From Gemmatimonadaceae bacterium (GTDB taxonomy: Bacteria > Gemmatimonadota > Gemmatimonadetes > Gemmatimonadales > Gemmatimonadaceae): a stretch of 64,000 nt of DNA. Of the stretch, positions 36,964 to 45,647 are shown one piece after another; the stretch's first letter is position 1; the number at the start of each line of letters is the position of its first letter. The notes beneath the pieces were generated by a model, which was given only the letters and a program-made list of their open reading frames with translations, was not told the origin of the DNA and did no database searches. Where the stretch lies: contig DASQFN010000045.1 in assembly GCA_035633115.1 (NCBI GenBank), positions 1 to 64,000 on the forward strand, given 5' to 3'. A program made the translations under genes and the position numbers.

Positions 36964-37716
36964 TCATTCCCAGCGGAATATCTTGGCCGACAGTGCGGTA
37001 CATATCACGAACACGAGAGCAAGAGCGCCGATATCTCCAAGATGCATCGACCACGGGTTGCCCTTCCAGATTCCCTGAAGCAGCGAAACGGCGGGCGTCA
37101 ATGGCAGCAGTCGCGCAAAGGTCCGAACCGACGGAGAGAAAGCGGACATCGGCACGAACAAGCCAGAGACAGCGATCATCGGGTAGAGCAGAATACTGGT
37201 GATCGGTTGAGCAAAACGCGCTGTGGGAACGATGCTCGCAATCACGAATCCCACTGACAGGATGCTTGCAGTGGCGATCAGCATTGCGACCGTGAATCGT
37301 CCGAGTGGAATACCCGAGTCAGTCAAGACCGATTCTCTCGCGAACATGAACGTGAGGGCAAGCGTCGCGCTCGTCAGCAGGAGCTTCACGATGACGTGCG
37401 CTGTCAGAATCGTTTGCGGTCTGAGCGGCGTGGTGCTCAACCGCTTCAGAATGCCGCTCTCCCGGTATATCGACATGATCGACACCAGCGACACAACGGC
37501 GTTGATCGCGATGAGTATCGCAACGAAAACCGGAACGTTGACCCTGAAGAAAGTGCTGGCGGCTGCCTGCGCTCGGGGAGCCACGGCGGTTCCGATCCGA
37601 CCGAAAAGCACGAGGATGAGAACCGGAGCGATGACTGTGCCAAACGCTCCCATCGGCTCTCTGAAGAAAACCTTTATCTCGATCCAGATGAGGCGCCACA
37701 GCCCCTGCATTAGCAC
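36964..37716 (-). CDS. ABC-2-type transporter permease
   Basis: 250 residues with about six transmembrane helices (MGAFGTVIAPVLILVLFG, FVAILIAINAVVSLVSIMSIYR, VTVAMLIATASILSVGFVIASIVPTA-like, SILLYPMIAVSGLFVPM). The cytoplasmic stretch MSIYRESGILKRLSTTPLRP and the PMSAFSP turn near helix 5 are standard for ABC-2/DrrB-type exporters. GTG 37716 begins immediately after the ATPase stop; ATG 37710 is also possible. Together they form a two-component exporter for a drug, lipid or other unknown substrate. Confidence 0.9.
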   Translation of the reverse strand: MLMQGLWRLIWIEIKVFFREPMGAFGTVIAPVLILVLFGRIGTAVAPRAQAAASTFFRVNVPVFVAILIAINAVVSLVSIMSIYRESGILKRLSTTPLRPQTILTAHVIVKLLLTSATLALTFMFARESVLTDSGIPLGRFTVAMLIATASILSVGFVIASIVPTARFAQPITSILLYPMIAVSGLFVPMSAFSPSVRTFARLLPLTPAVSLLQGIWKGNPWSMHLGDIGALALVFVICTALSAKIFRWE

Positions 37717-38652
37717 TTAATCACGGATGGAATGGCCCGTAACCTTGATGAACACGTCCTCGAGGTTGGGCAGAATAGTACGGAAGTCGCTTACACGAAT
37801 TCGATTCTCAGACAGACACCACACCACGCTGGTGACGAGGTCCTCACCGCTGCCCCGAATCGTGAATCGGCCGTCGCGGGCTGTCACCTCCGCAACTCGA
37901 GGCATCGCCCGGAAAAGCACTTCAGCACCCTGGTCCTCCGTGAACAGCACCACGGTTCGCTCCGGACAATACTTGTTGATGAGTGCTTCGGGAGTGTCGA
38001 TGTCTATGATCCGCCCGTGGTCGATGATCGCCACTCGATCGCACAGCCGCTCGGCCTCTTCCATCAGGTGCGTCGTCAGGAACACCGTCTTGCCGCGCTC
38101 ACGGATGCCGCGCACGAGCTCCCAGATCGCGCGTCGCGCCTGCGGGTCGAGGCCGGTCGTAAGCTCATCGAGAAATACGACTTCAGGGTCGTTGATCAGC
38201 GCCAGAGCTACGAAGAGTCGTTGCTTCTGCCCACCGGACAGCTTCATGAACCACGCATTGCGCTTGTCGACCATGCCGAGCTGCTCGAGGAGACGATCGC
38301 CGTCCGACGACTTTTTCCTGTACAGCGACGCCCAGAGGTGTACAGCCTCCCATACCTTGATGCGCTTCTGAAGTTGCGCCTCCTGGAGCTGGACCCCCAT
38401 CCGGTTCCGCAGGGTGTAGAGGTCACGAATGGGATCGAGGCCCAATACCGAAATTTTCCCGCGGTCGGGCGTGCGCAGGCCCTCGACGCACTCCATTGTC
38501 GTTGTCTTGCCTGCGCCGTTCGGGCCGATCAGGCCAAAGATCTCTCCGTCGCGGACCTCGAACGACACGTCATCCACCGCGACGATGGAGCCGTACGTCT
38601 TGCGAACTCCCGAAACCTGGATGACAGCACGGCCGGATTTGGTTCCGTTCAT
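37717..38652 (-). CDS. ABC transporter ATP-binding protein (DrrA-like)
   Basis: 311 residues. The nucleotide-binding domain is complete: Walker A GPNGAGKTTT, Q-loop region with LQEAQLQKR, signature LSGGQKQRLF, Walker B PEVVFLDELTTGLDP and the TTHLMEEAE H-loop. The C-terminal ~80 residues form the DrrA-type extension that interacts with the permease. Note that the residue after Asp in Walker B is Glu, as required for catalysis. With the neighbouring permease it forms an exporter. It is divergent from the truncated MFS gene at 38718. Confidence 0.95.
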   Translation of the reverse strand: MNGTKSGRAVIQVSGVRKTYGSIVAVDDVSFEVRDGEIFGLIGPNGAGKTTTMECVEGLRTPDRGKISVLGLDPIRDLYTLRNRMGVQLQEAQLQKRIKVWEAVHLWASLYRKKSSDGDRLLEQLGMVDKRNAWFMKLSGGQKQRLFVALALINDPEVVFLDELTTGLDPQARRAIWELVRGIRERGKTVFLTTHLMEEAERLCDRVAIIDHGRIIDIDTPEALINKYCPERTVVLFTEDQGAEVLFRAMPRVAEVTARDGRFTIRGSGEDLVTSVVWCLSENRIRVSDFRTILPNLEDVFIKVTGHSIRD

Positions 38653-38717
38653 CCGCCCAATCTAGTCGCTGCGTCGAGACACGTCATCGCGGGTGGAGGC
38701 TGCTTACATTGCCTGGA

Positions 38718-39401
38718 ATGACTCGGACTGCTGAAGTCAGCACCGCAACAGCAGGCCGCCGGGAGTGGATCGGATTATCCGTGCTTGCACTGCCCTGCAT
38801 GCTGCTCGCGATGGACTTGACCGTCCTGCATGTGGCAGTTCCCGCATTGAGCGTCGATCTGAAGCCGAGCAGCGCGCAGCTTCTGTGGATCGTCGACATC
38901 TATGGATTTCTGATCGCCGGGTCGCTCATAACGATGGGAACTCTCGGCGATCGCATCGGGCGTCGGCGGCTGCTCCTGATTGGAGGAGCGGCGTTCGCCG
39001 TTGCGTCGGCCGTCGCCGCATTCTCGACGAGCGCAGAGATGCTCATCGCAACTCGTGCGCTTCTTGGCGTTGCCGGCGCGACGCTGATGCCATCCACGCT
39101 TGCGCTGATACGCAACATGTTCCACGACCAGCGCCAGCGTACGACGGCGATTGCGGTGTGGCTCAACAGCTTCATGGTGGGCAGTGCTGTCGGTCCACTC
39201 CTCGGCGGCGCGATGATCGAGCATTTCTGGTGGGGGTCAGTATTCCTGCTGAATGTCCCGGTGATGGCGCTGTTGCTCGTGCTCGGTCCGTTTCTGCTTC
39301 CGGAGAATCGCGACCCTAACGCGGGCCGGCTCGATCTGGCGAGTGCCGGGCTGTCCCTCGTTGCAATGCTGTCGATCGTCTACGGAATCAAGCGTCGTTG
39401 A
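38718..39401 (+). pseudogene. MFS transporter (DHA2-like), truncated after about six helices
   Basis: 227 residues from ATG 38718. The sequence is a normal drug:H+ antiporter DHA2 N-half: LSVLALPCMLLAMDLTVLHVAVPAL, motif A GTLGDRIGRRRLLLIGG, and the motif C-like LNSFMVGSAVGPLLGGAMIEH. Full-length relatives have about 500 residues and 14 helices. This one stops after LSIVYGIKRR, at the point where VYGIKE would continue, exactly where it meets the end of the convergent tail-sheath fragment. It is therefore probably non-functional. The break is a deletion junction or an assembly joint. Confidence 0.8.
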
Positions 39402-39774
39402 TCATCACTGCCCGGCGCCGCTCGCAGTACTCGATCGCCGCAGATCGATGGCTGACATCGACCTCACTGTCTGGCATTACCAGAATGTTGAACAGATCCA
39501 CGTTATCGAACGCATGGATCCCGCTGCCGTCGGCTTCGCTTCCAATGAATCCGTCCGCATCGGGATCGACTCGGACGACGTACGCTTCCTTCCCACCGTT
39601 ATCGAAGAAATGCTGAACCGCATGACCGAGCAGCATGGTGGAATGGAAGCCGCCAAAAGCGGGTGCGAAGTCACTCGCTTGCGACAATCGTACTGCGTGT
39701 TTTACAGGCCCTTGGGGAGCGAGGCCCACAAAGCCGGCGGTAGTGGTACCGACTGCTTCGATCGGGCGTGGCAT
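39388..39774 (-). pseudogene. Internal fragment of a contractile tail sheath protein
   Basis: 128 residues, from PRPIEAVGTTTAGFVGLAP to YCERRRAVMINDA. The pattern GPVKHAVRLSQASDF-APAFGG and VQHFFDNGGKEAYVVRV is that of the N-terminal domain of tail sheath proteins in contractile phages and injection systems. Full sheaths are 350-700 residues and begin with YLSPGVYVEE before the SxxPIE motif; that start and everything after the first domain are missing here. No baseplate, tube or other phage gene is in the window, so it is a relic, not a working sheath. Its 3' end abuts the broken MFS gene. Confidence 0.75.
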
Positions 39775-39807
39775 TGTCTATCGGGGACGCGTCATCGTGG
39801 AGGATTC

Positions 39808-41532
39808 CTAGCGACCGCCCCCGCCGCCACCACCGCCACCGCCGCCGGACGAGCCGCCGCCACCACCACCGGAGCTACTCCCCGGCGGACTCGACGCGGA
39901 AGAAATCTGCGAGCTCAGGCTCGAGCCCATCGACTTACTGAAATCACCCAGGTTGGTGATGGGTCCGCGGCCGCTGTACCAGGACATGCGCGACGCCGCC
40001 TCGGCGGCAGCTGCCGCGCCCACCGCCGCGGTGAACTTCTCTGTCCACGCTTCCTCTACCTCGAGCGCCACCGCGTAAGGCAAAAGTGCCTCGTAACGCT
40101 CGGCGTCGAGCATCGGCGGCTGGCCCGGGCCGCGCATGCTCGCGAGCTCGTCTCTCTCCGCAACACTCAGGTAGAGCTTCAATCCCTCGATCTCGTCCAT
40201 CAGCTCGCGGCCTTCCCTGGTGGGTGCGCGAACGAGGCGCCCGAACACGATCAGCGTCAAAACCATTGCGACGACAATCGCCACGATCACCGGAATGCCG
40301 AAGCCGCCGGAGATGACGAATGCGGCCGCCGCGGCGACAAGCGCGATCGCCGTCGCGATCACGAGGCTGCGTGTATTGCGCTGGAAGTAGCGCGGATGAA
40401 ATTCGCGATCCAGCTCCTTCTTGTGCGCGTCCTGCGCCGCGGACACGATTGCTGCATTCGTGTTCTTGAGCTTGAGAGTCTTCCTGCCGTCGGGGAAGAG
40501 CAGAGTCAGCAGCACACTGTCCGCAGCCGATGCCGGTGCCGAGACGGATTCATTGCGATCGAGTCGCCACGAGTCCTTCAGAAGCTTCTTGTCGCGATTG
40601 ATCCGCAGCTGGCCGCCAACCGCAAGATCCAGCACCTCGGCGGAGAAACATCGCGTGTCATAACCCATGCGCTGCACGAATCTCAAGCCTGCGGCAGTCT
40701 TGTCGGCGGGCGGCTCGTAACGCGCGAAGATCGCGCGCTTTTTCGGATCGCGGCCAACTCGCCGCCATTCCCTCACGCAGAACAGAATGAGCAGTACCAG
40801 ACCCAAGAGCCCGACGAGCACGCCGCGGTTGTCGGCGAGGAACCATCGCGCGCGGTCGCCTTCTGTTGGCGCCGCGATCAACCCCTTGGGGAATTGCAAA
40901 ACGGTAGTGAAGCCTTCGTTGGGGCCGAGGGGCTGTGTGAGGCGGTAGGTGGCAACTCCTGGGCGAGTGAGCTCCGCCACGTAGTTCGCACCTCTCGCTC
41001 CCTGGGGCCCGGTATAGGCTTCCGCCGTCATTCGATCGATGGGCACCGCGGCGGGCAACCGCACCTGCACCGTTGCGCTTTCGATCGGGAAAATCCACCC
41101 GGTGCCGATCGCGTTCCAGTACAGCTCGTCGTGATTGTCGAAGAATCCCAGCTGGCGAGTGGTGCGGTAGCGCAACGTATATGTGTAGCCGGCGGGGACA
41201 GGAAGGAAGTCGTCGTTGCCCGTGTTGATCCGCACGCCGTTGCTCATCCGCTCGGTAAACCACGGCTCCGGATTTCCGTCGCGCTCGACGCCGATCACGT
41301 CGAGTGCAACCCGGACGCGATTGCCGTAACGGTCCCGGTAGCGCGTGGGGAAGTCCCGGTAGATGCCACGGCGGATCTGCTGCCCTTCTGCGTGGACCGT
41401 GATTCGCTCGGTGACGTCCAGACTTCCGTCCGCGCGAACATCGACGTCGACATCGTAGGCGCGGATGCGCTCCTGCGCACTCGCCGGAAATGCGAGGAGC
41501 ATCATCGCAAGGGCAAGGGCGGCTCTCTTCAT
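39808..41532 (-). CDS. DUF2207 membrane protein with Gly-rich tail
   Basis: 574 residues. A signal peptide (MKRAALALAMMLLAFPASAQ) precedes the DUF2207 domain: ERIRAYDVDVDVRADGSLDVTERITV, RRGIYRDFPTRYRDRYGN, then a transmembrane helix (VLVGLLGLVLLILFCVREW) at ~250 and two more at ~385-435. The tail has long runs of Gly/Ser, encoded by CCX/GCC-type triplets (see the low-complexity entry). DUF2207 proteins are commonly found next to LemA, as here, where the genes overlap by four bases, and are thought to act in the cell envelope. No enzymatic role is known. Confidence 0.88.
   Translation of the reverse strand: MKRAALALAMMLLAFPASAQERIRAYDVDVDVRADGSLDVTERITVHAEGQQIRRGIYRDFPTRYRDRYGNRVRVALDVIGVERDGNPEPWFTERMSNGVRINTGNDDFLPVPAGYTYTLRYRTTRQLGFFDNHDELYWNAIGTGWIFPIESATVQVRLPAAVPIDRMTAEAYTGPQGARGANYVAELTRPGVATYRLTQPLGPNEGFTTVLQFPKGLIAAPTEGDRARWFLADNRGVLVGLLGLVLLILFCVREWRRVGRDPKKRAIFARYEPPADKTAAGLRFVQRMGYDTRCFSAEVLDLAVGGQLRINRDKKLLKDSWRLDRNESVSAPASAADSVLLTLLFPDGRKTLKLKNTNAAIVSAAQDAHKKELDREFHPRYFQRNTRSLVIATAIALVAAAAAFVISGGFGIPVIVAIVVAMVLTLIVFGRLVRAPTREGRELMDEIEGLKLYLSVAERDELASMRGPGQPPMLDAERYEALLPYAVALEVEEAWTEKFTAAVGAAAAAEAASRMSWYSGRGPITNLGDFSKSMGSSLSSQISSASSPPGSSSGGGGGGSSGGGGGGGGGGGR
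39811..39880 (-). repeat. Low-complexity Gly/Ser-coding triplet tract
   Basis: About 70 bases rich in CCN/GCC-like triplets encode the Gly-Ser-rich tail of the DUF2207 protein. Tracts like this are prone to slippage, so the exact number of glycines may vary among strains. Confidence 0.6.
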
Positions 41533-42086
41533 GATGCGAGGTCCACTCTTACGCCGCGCCTGTCGTCTTCGTCGGCCTGGAAATATTCCTTCTCGGTGAA
41601 GCCGAAGCTTCGCGCGACGATCATGTCCGGCACGCGCTGTATCGCGGTGTTGTGGTCACGCACGGCACCATTGTAAAATCGACGCGCATACTGCAATTGA
41701 TCCTCGACCCCGACGAGGTCGCGCTGAAGCTGAAGGAAAGTCTCGTTGGCTTTGAGATCAGGATACGCCTCCTTCAGTGCGAACAGTTGAACGATCGCCT
41801 GTTCGAGGGATGATTCGACGTTTCCGAGCTTCGCGGGACTATTCAGCGCCACGGCCTGCGTTCGCAATTCAGTTACGGCTTGCAGCACCCCGCGCTCGTG
41901 CCCGGTGTAGCCTTTCACCGCGGCGACGAGCTGGGGCACGAGATCGTGCCGGCGCTTGAGCTGGACATCGATATCTGCCCACGCGTTGCGCACCTGGTTG
42001 CGCAGGTGAACGAGACGATTGAACGCAAACACCGCCCATGCGCCGGCGGCGACGACGATCACCACCAGAAGAATGAGGAGGCTCAT
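41529..42086 (-). CDS. lemA: LemA family protein
   Basis: 185 residues with an N-terminal membrane helix (LLILLVVIVVAAGAWAVFAFNRLVHLR). The LemA domain follows: NAWADIDVQLKRRHDLVPQLVAAVKGY with coiled-coil-rich helices, QLQRDLVGVEDQLQYARRFYNGAVRDHN. LemA proteins are inner-membrane proteins with an external coiled-coil domain whose role is unclear; pairing with DUF2207, as here, is common. The start is ATG 42086 and the stop overlaps the DUF2207 start. A decayed DUF1428 stub sits directly upstream. Confidence 0.95.
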   Translation of the reverse strand: MSLLILLVVIVVAAGAWAVFAFNRLVHLRNQVRNAWADIDVQLKRRHDLVPQLVAAVKGYTGHERGVLQAVTELRTQAVALNSPAKLGNVESSLEQAIVQLFALKEAYPDLKANETFLQLQRDLVGVEDQLQYARRFYNGAVRDHNTAIQRVPDMIVARSFGFTEKEYFQADEDDRRGVRVDLAS

Positions 42087-42110
42087 TCGGAGGTTGCGTC
42101 GGCGTTCTGA

Positions 42111-42176
42111 CTAGAGATCGACCAGTACCTTTTTCTTTGGAACGGGCAGGACGAATCCATCGACGTAGCGGGGCAT
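42111..42176 (-). pseudogene. 21-codon remnant of a DUF1428 gene
   Basis: After a near-perfect GAGGAGG ribosome-binding site, ATG 42176 opens a frame reading MPRYVDGFVLPVPKK, the conserved N-terminus of DUF1428 (YbaA-like) proteins, which are normally about 115-120 residues. After 16 residues similarity stops, and TAG follows at codon 22. The rest of the gene is absent: the next gene, lemA, starts 24 bases downstream. This is a small but clear sign that DNA has been lost here. Confidence 0.75.
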
Positions 42177-42326
42177 GGGTCGAGGCCTCCTCGGGTGATG
42201 TTGAAATGGTCTCGCATCAATGTACGAAGGTTCAAACGGGTTCGGACGACTTCGAGCCAGGAGTGCTCGACCTCAGTAGCACGTTCTTCAATTACTTCCC
42301 CGCAAAAGAGCACGCTCAGCACTGGT

Positions 42327-43268
42327 CTAACGTTGCGCAGACTCCACTCGGCGGAGAAACTCGCGCACCGTGCGCAGCAGCGCTTCCGGATTGTCGTTCT
42401 CCGTCGAGTGACCACTCTCAGAAATGACCTTGAACTCCGCGTTGGGCACAAGCCTTGAGAATTGCTCTGTGGAGGCCGGAGTTGCCTGATCGAACTCGCC
42501 CGTCACGAACAACGTCGGCACTCGCACGGCTCTGAGCCAGCTCGTCCCATCGAACGTCTTGAGCGTACCAGTCGACGTAAACTCGCTCGGTCCCCACATG
42601 TACTCGTACACCAGCCTGCCACGTGTCTTGCGCGCGCTGTCGGCGTCGGCGGGCGAGCGGGCCGGTTGTCGTCTGCCGTAGCGTTTGCTGTACTCGCTAG
42701 CGGCGGCAGCATAAGCGGGGGAACTCGTAGTACCCGCCGTCTCATGATGCGCGATCACCGCCTGCACCGAGTCCGGGAGCAACTTCACCAGAGAATCCGC
42801 GTCCCGCTCCCATTGCGCGGTGGTGACGAGCGGGCTGGAGAGCGTGAGGCTGCGTACTCCGGTCGGATTCGTACTCACGTATGCCTGGAGGAGCATCGCC
42901 CCCCACGACCGTCCATACAAATGCACTTCGCGCAGGCCGAGTGAATCGCGGATGGCCTGAAGCTCCTGCACTGCACGGTCGAGAGTGAACAGAGCCGTGT
43001 CCGTCGGATGATCGGACTTTCCTGAGCCAAGCTGATCGTAGCGGATTACGGGCCGATCGTCTCCCAGCGCCGCCCAGGGCTTGAGCCCGAAGCTGCCGCT
43101 TCCCGGTCCGCCGTGAATGACGAGAAGAGGAATGCCGGGACCGTCGCCCATTCTCGTCCACCAGATCCTGCCGCCAGGGACGGTGACGTATCCTTCGTTG
43201 CGTGGAGTCGCGGTCGAGCAGCTGACCAGTAGAACGAGAAAAGCTGCGGCGGCTCTGACGCTCCGCAC
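42327..43268 (-). CDS. Alpha/beta-hydrolase, proline iminopeptidase-like (S33), lipoprotein
   Basis: 313 residues from GTG 43268, two bases after the preceding stop. The signal ends LLVSC-S, so Cys17-18 region is probably acylated. The hydrolase has HGGPGSGSF for the oxyanion loop, LYGRSWGAML for the nucleophile Ser, TGEFDQATP for Asp and SGHSTEND for His. HGGPG and GxSxG with the YDQLGSGKS segment are typical of prolyl aminopeptidases and related S33 enzymes. Substrate: probably N-terminal Pro peptides or small amides/esters outside the cytoplasm. Upstream extension to 43763 would overlap the amidohydrolase gene and is rejected. Confidence 0.85.
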   Translation of the reverse strand: MRSVRAAAAFLVLLVSCSTATPRNEGYVTVPGGRIWWTRMGDGPGIPLLVIHGGPGSGSFGLKPWAALGDDRPVIRYDQLGSGKSDHPTDTALFTLDRAVQELQAIRDSLGLREVHLYGRSWGAMLLQAYVSTNPTGVRSLTLSSPLVTTAQWERDADSLVKLLPDSVQAVIAHHETAGTTSSPAYAAAASEYSKRYGRRQPARSPADADSARKTRGRLVYEYMWGPSEFTSTGTLKTFDGTSWLRAVRVPTLFVTGEFDQATPASTEQFSRLVPNAEFKVISESGHSTENDNPEALLRTVREFLRRVESAQR

Positions 43269-43270
43269 GA

Positions 43271-44497
43271 CTATTGCGGCCACCCCGTCTGCGGGAGACC
43301 GCGAGTGATCTTCAGCGCGTTCTGATAGTAGATCTTCTTCAGAATCCTGTCGGGCAGGTCGATTCCGTAGAGCTTCCACGACGCGTGGTAGTCGCGGTAG
43401 TAGTCGAAGTAATCGTCGCGCGTTTCGAACACGCGCCAGTAATACCGATACTCCTCGGGCTGGAACGAATCCTTGCCGAACAGGATCCGATTCTGATACT
43501 TCACGAAGAAGTCGTGTGCACTGCGCGGCTGGCGGCCGATATCGTACAGCACAGCACCGACTTCGGTGTACACATTCGGGAAAGCATCCAGAAGCTTGGC
43601 GAGCCTGCCCAGATCGTTGGCGTGCCAGCCCATGTGCGCGGCAACGAACGTCGTCCTCGGATGCCTGCGGAAAACATTGTCCCTTTCCTTCATGAGCTGA
43701 TCGAAGCTCGGGAACTGGTCCTGGGGGTAGCGGCGGCCCGGGAACAGCGCGAGCTCGAGCCAACGCTCGTTGGTGTAGTCGACAACCGGGCGGAAGAATT
43801 CCTGGGGGTCGGCTGTGTGGATGAACACGGGAGCTCCGAGCCGCGCGGCTGCCCGCCAGACCGGATCCAGCTCAGGCGCGTCTATCCGCAGCCGCGACCC
43901 GTCAGCCTTCTTGATCGTCAGGCCGAGGCTCTTTGAGATCTCGCCAATGCCAACCGCGCCAGCCGCGATGTCCGCCTCCAACTGCTCGACAACCTTGGCT
44001 GCCCAGCCCGGGCCGCCGACGTTTCGAAAATCGATTCCGGCGAAGACGCGGACGCGATCCCTCATTCTCGGTGATGCGCGGATCGCGGCGACAGCTCGTT
44101 GCAGTCGTTCGCCGGAGAGGTTGTCTGCCGCCACCATGGCGCGCACGTTCAAGCTGTCGAGCGATGCGGCGAGCTGAGACAAGCCCTCGGCCGATGTGAT
44201 CATGTCCCGGGGATGTCCGTGGAAATCGATGGCGGGATATTTCGCCATCCGCACTGGGTGCGCGGGCGTGACGAGCGTTGACCGCGGACGATAGTCCAGA
44301 ATGCTTGGCGCCGGCATCTCCGGCGCTCTGCAGATTCCCGGGCGAATTTCGGTCGTCCCGGACGGACAGGATTCACCAGCGCGGATTCTTGTCTCGCGGT
44401 CGGGCTGACTGCCTGGCGCTTGTGAAGCTGCAACGCCAGCGAAGAGAAGCTCGGCGCCCACAGCCGCGTAGACCGTCAGTGTGCGCAGTCGTTGCAT
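43271..44497 (-). CDS. Amidohydrolase_2-family secreted hydrolase/decarboxylase
   Basis: 408 residues from ATG 44497, which gives a short signal (MQRLRTLTVYAAVGAELLFAG then ASQA). The TIM-barrel metal ligands are AIDFHGHPRD (H-x-H), FIHTADP, AAHMGWH and the Asp in FGKDSFQP. This is the Amidohydrolase_2 pattern, covering ACMSD-type decarboxylases and several hydrolases, so the substrate is uncertain. The strand GVGIGEISKSLGL and an extended C-terminus (YYWRVFETRDDYFDYY) are lineage variants. The S33 hydrolase follows with a two-base gap, and the secreted-protein gene at 44503 precedes with five bases. Confidence 0.8.
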   Translation of the reverse strand: MQRLRTLTVYAAVGAELLFAGVAASQAPGSQPDRETRIRAGESCPSGTTEIRPGICRAPEMPAPSILDYRPRSTLVTPAHPVRMAKYPAIDFHGHPRDMITSAEGLSQLAASLDSLNVRAMVAADNLSGERLQRAVAAIRASPRMRDRVRVFAGIDFRNVGGPGWAAKVVEQLEADIAAGAVGIGEISKSLGLTIKKADGSRLRIDAPELDPVWRAAARLGAPVFIHTADPQEFFRPVVDYTNERWLELALFPGRRYPQDQFPSFDQLMKERDNVFRRHPRTTFVAAHMGWHANDLGRLAKLLDAFPNVYTEVGAVLYDIGRQPRSAHDFFVKYQNRILFGKDSFQPEEYRYYWRVFETRDDYFDYYRDYHASWKLYGIDLPDRILKKIYYQNALKITRGLPQTGWPQ

Positions 44498-44502
44498 CCG
44501 TC

Positions 44503-45123
44503 TCACGGCGACGAGCCCCACGGCGGAGGCGGCGGCGCGACCGGGCGCTTCAAGTCGAACTCCACGCGGAAGCGCCGGTCGGTGCCCTCGCGCCTCAACG
44601 CGTAGGCGAAGCGGTGGGACGCAGGCACGATCTCTACAGTCCACACGTTGGTGCCGGCAGCGGGGATGAGTGACGCGGTGTGCGCATCAGCGTGGAACTC
44701 CTGCCGCGTCGGCAATCCCGGGTCGCGAGTATCTCCGCCGTATTGAGTGATGGGATCCTCTCTGCCGTCAGCATGGCGATGGTCGTGTTTGAGGCGGAGC
44801 CCGCCTTCAGTTCGTGTGAGCACCCATGTCCGCGACCGATCCGCGCCGAGATGGAATGGGATCCGGATCTCGGTCGGGGTGCAACGGCGGACGTGCATTG
44901 TCAGCGTCGCACGGCGGAACGCGCTGTCGCCAGCTGAGCCTTCGGTCATTTGGCCGTTGAACGCGCGGCCACAGAGCGCCTGCAGCTCGTTCCAGAAGGC
45001 GTCCTGTGGCGAAACGGCCGCCGTAGGCTGCGGCTGCGGCTCCGGCGCTTGCACCGGGCGACAGCTCATTGCGATGCAAAGCAGCGCTGCGCTCAGGTAA
45101 AAACGGTTCGTGGGAATCCGCAC
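44503..45123 (-). CDS. Predicted secreted lipoprotein, unknown function
   Basis: 206 residues from GTG 45123; no ATG fits. The N-terminus FYLSAALLCIAMSC-R is a lipoprotein signal with acylated Cys near residue 20, followed by a Gln/Pro linker. The mature part has charged beta strands (RRATLTMHVRRCTPTEIRI, RTWVLTRTEGGLRLKHDHRHADG), a HFADAHTASLIP-like segment and ends in prolines. I recognise no family. It precedes the amidohydrolase by five bases and follows DUF2784 by ten, so the four genes probably form one operon. Confidence 0.6.
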   Translation of the reverse strand: MRIPTNRFYLSAALLCIAMSCRPVQAPEPQPQPTAAVSPQDAFWNELQALCGRAFNGQMTEGSAGDSAFRRATLTMHVRRCTPTEIRIPFHLGADRSRTWVLTRTEGGLRLKHDHRHADGREDPITQYGGDTRDPGLPTRQEFHADAHTASLIPAAGTNVWTVEIVPASHRFAYALRREGTDRRFRVEFDLKRPVAPPPPPWGSSP

Positions 45124-45133
45124 TGGATATGAG

Positions 45134-45514
45134 TCAGGCGTTGCGCTCGCGAGCTCGTGAACGTCGCTTCCACCAGATCGTGTAGACAATGATGTTGAGC
45201 GCGACAACCGCCGCGCCGAGAATGAACTGCACCTGCCTGGTAAGGCCTGCCGGATAAATCGCCGCGGTGATGTAGTGCTCGATGAATCCGCCTTCGTAGC
45301 CCGCCTCGCCACCCTGGCGGCGCAGGCTCACTTCCAGCGGCGTAAGCGGGCAGACGAATCCCATGAACTCGATGACTGCGCCGTAAACTGCGACGGGGAC
45401 GTGGATCCAGGCGAGGCGAGACCAGCGCCACACAAGTGATCCGCCGAAGATTACGAAGAGGACAAACGCGAAGTGAGCGACGAGAACGAGATCGGCGAAA
45501 GCGCGATACCACAT
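45134..45514 (-). CDS. DUF2784 membrane protein
   Basis: 126 residues with four predicted transmembrane helices. The DUF2784 pattern is clear: ADLVLVAHFAFVLFVIFGG, then HVPVAVYGAVIEFMGFVCPLTPLE and QGGEAGYEGGFIEHYITAAIYPAGL. These small proteins are uncharacterised and mostly lie in the inner membrane. It is the first gene of the leftward operon to the amidohydrolase and S33 hydrolase genes. Confidence 0.88.
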   Translation of the reverse strand: MWYRAFADLVLVAHFAFVLFVIFGGSLVWRWSRLAWIHVPVAVYGAVIEFMGFVCPLTPLEVSLRRQGGEAGYEGGFIEHYITAAIYPAGLTRQVQFILGAAVVALNIIVYTIWWKRRSRARERNA

Positions 45515-45647
45515 CAGCTATAACCAATCGCCGTCACATCACGCGACATTAACGGACGATCCGCTCCATCTGATAAACCGTGGTCTGTGGCCGCTGCTCT
45601 CGCCCGACGCATCGGTTGGTCATAAGGGCTGCCTCACTCCTTTGTGC

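Noticed and set aside
39388-39774. Functional contractile injection system
   Set aside because: Only a single sheath-domain fragment is present with both ends missing; no other tail genes are in the window.
39343-41676. Very long rightward open frame opposite the DUF2207 and LemA genes
   Set aside because: It is an antisense shadow of the GC-rich, low-complexity DUF2207 gene, with no recognisable domain and no start site; the leftward genes have signal peptides and known families.
42083-42451. 122-codon leftward frame between lemA and the S33 hydrolase
   Set aside because: No homology through most of it; it overlaps the hydrolase end and runs in a different frame from the recognisable DUF1428 stub.
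42327-43763. Longer N-terminus for the S33 hydrolase gene
   Set aside because: The extension reads through the amidohydrolase gene in another frame and has no homology; the GTG at 43268 after that gene's stop gives a proper signal peptide.
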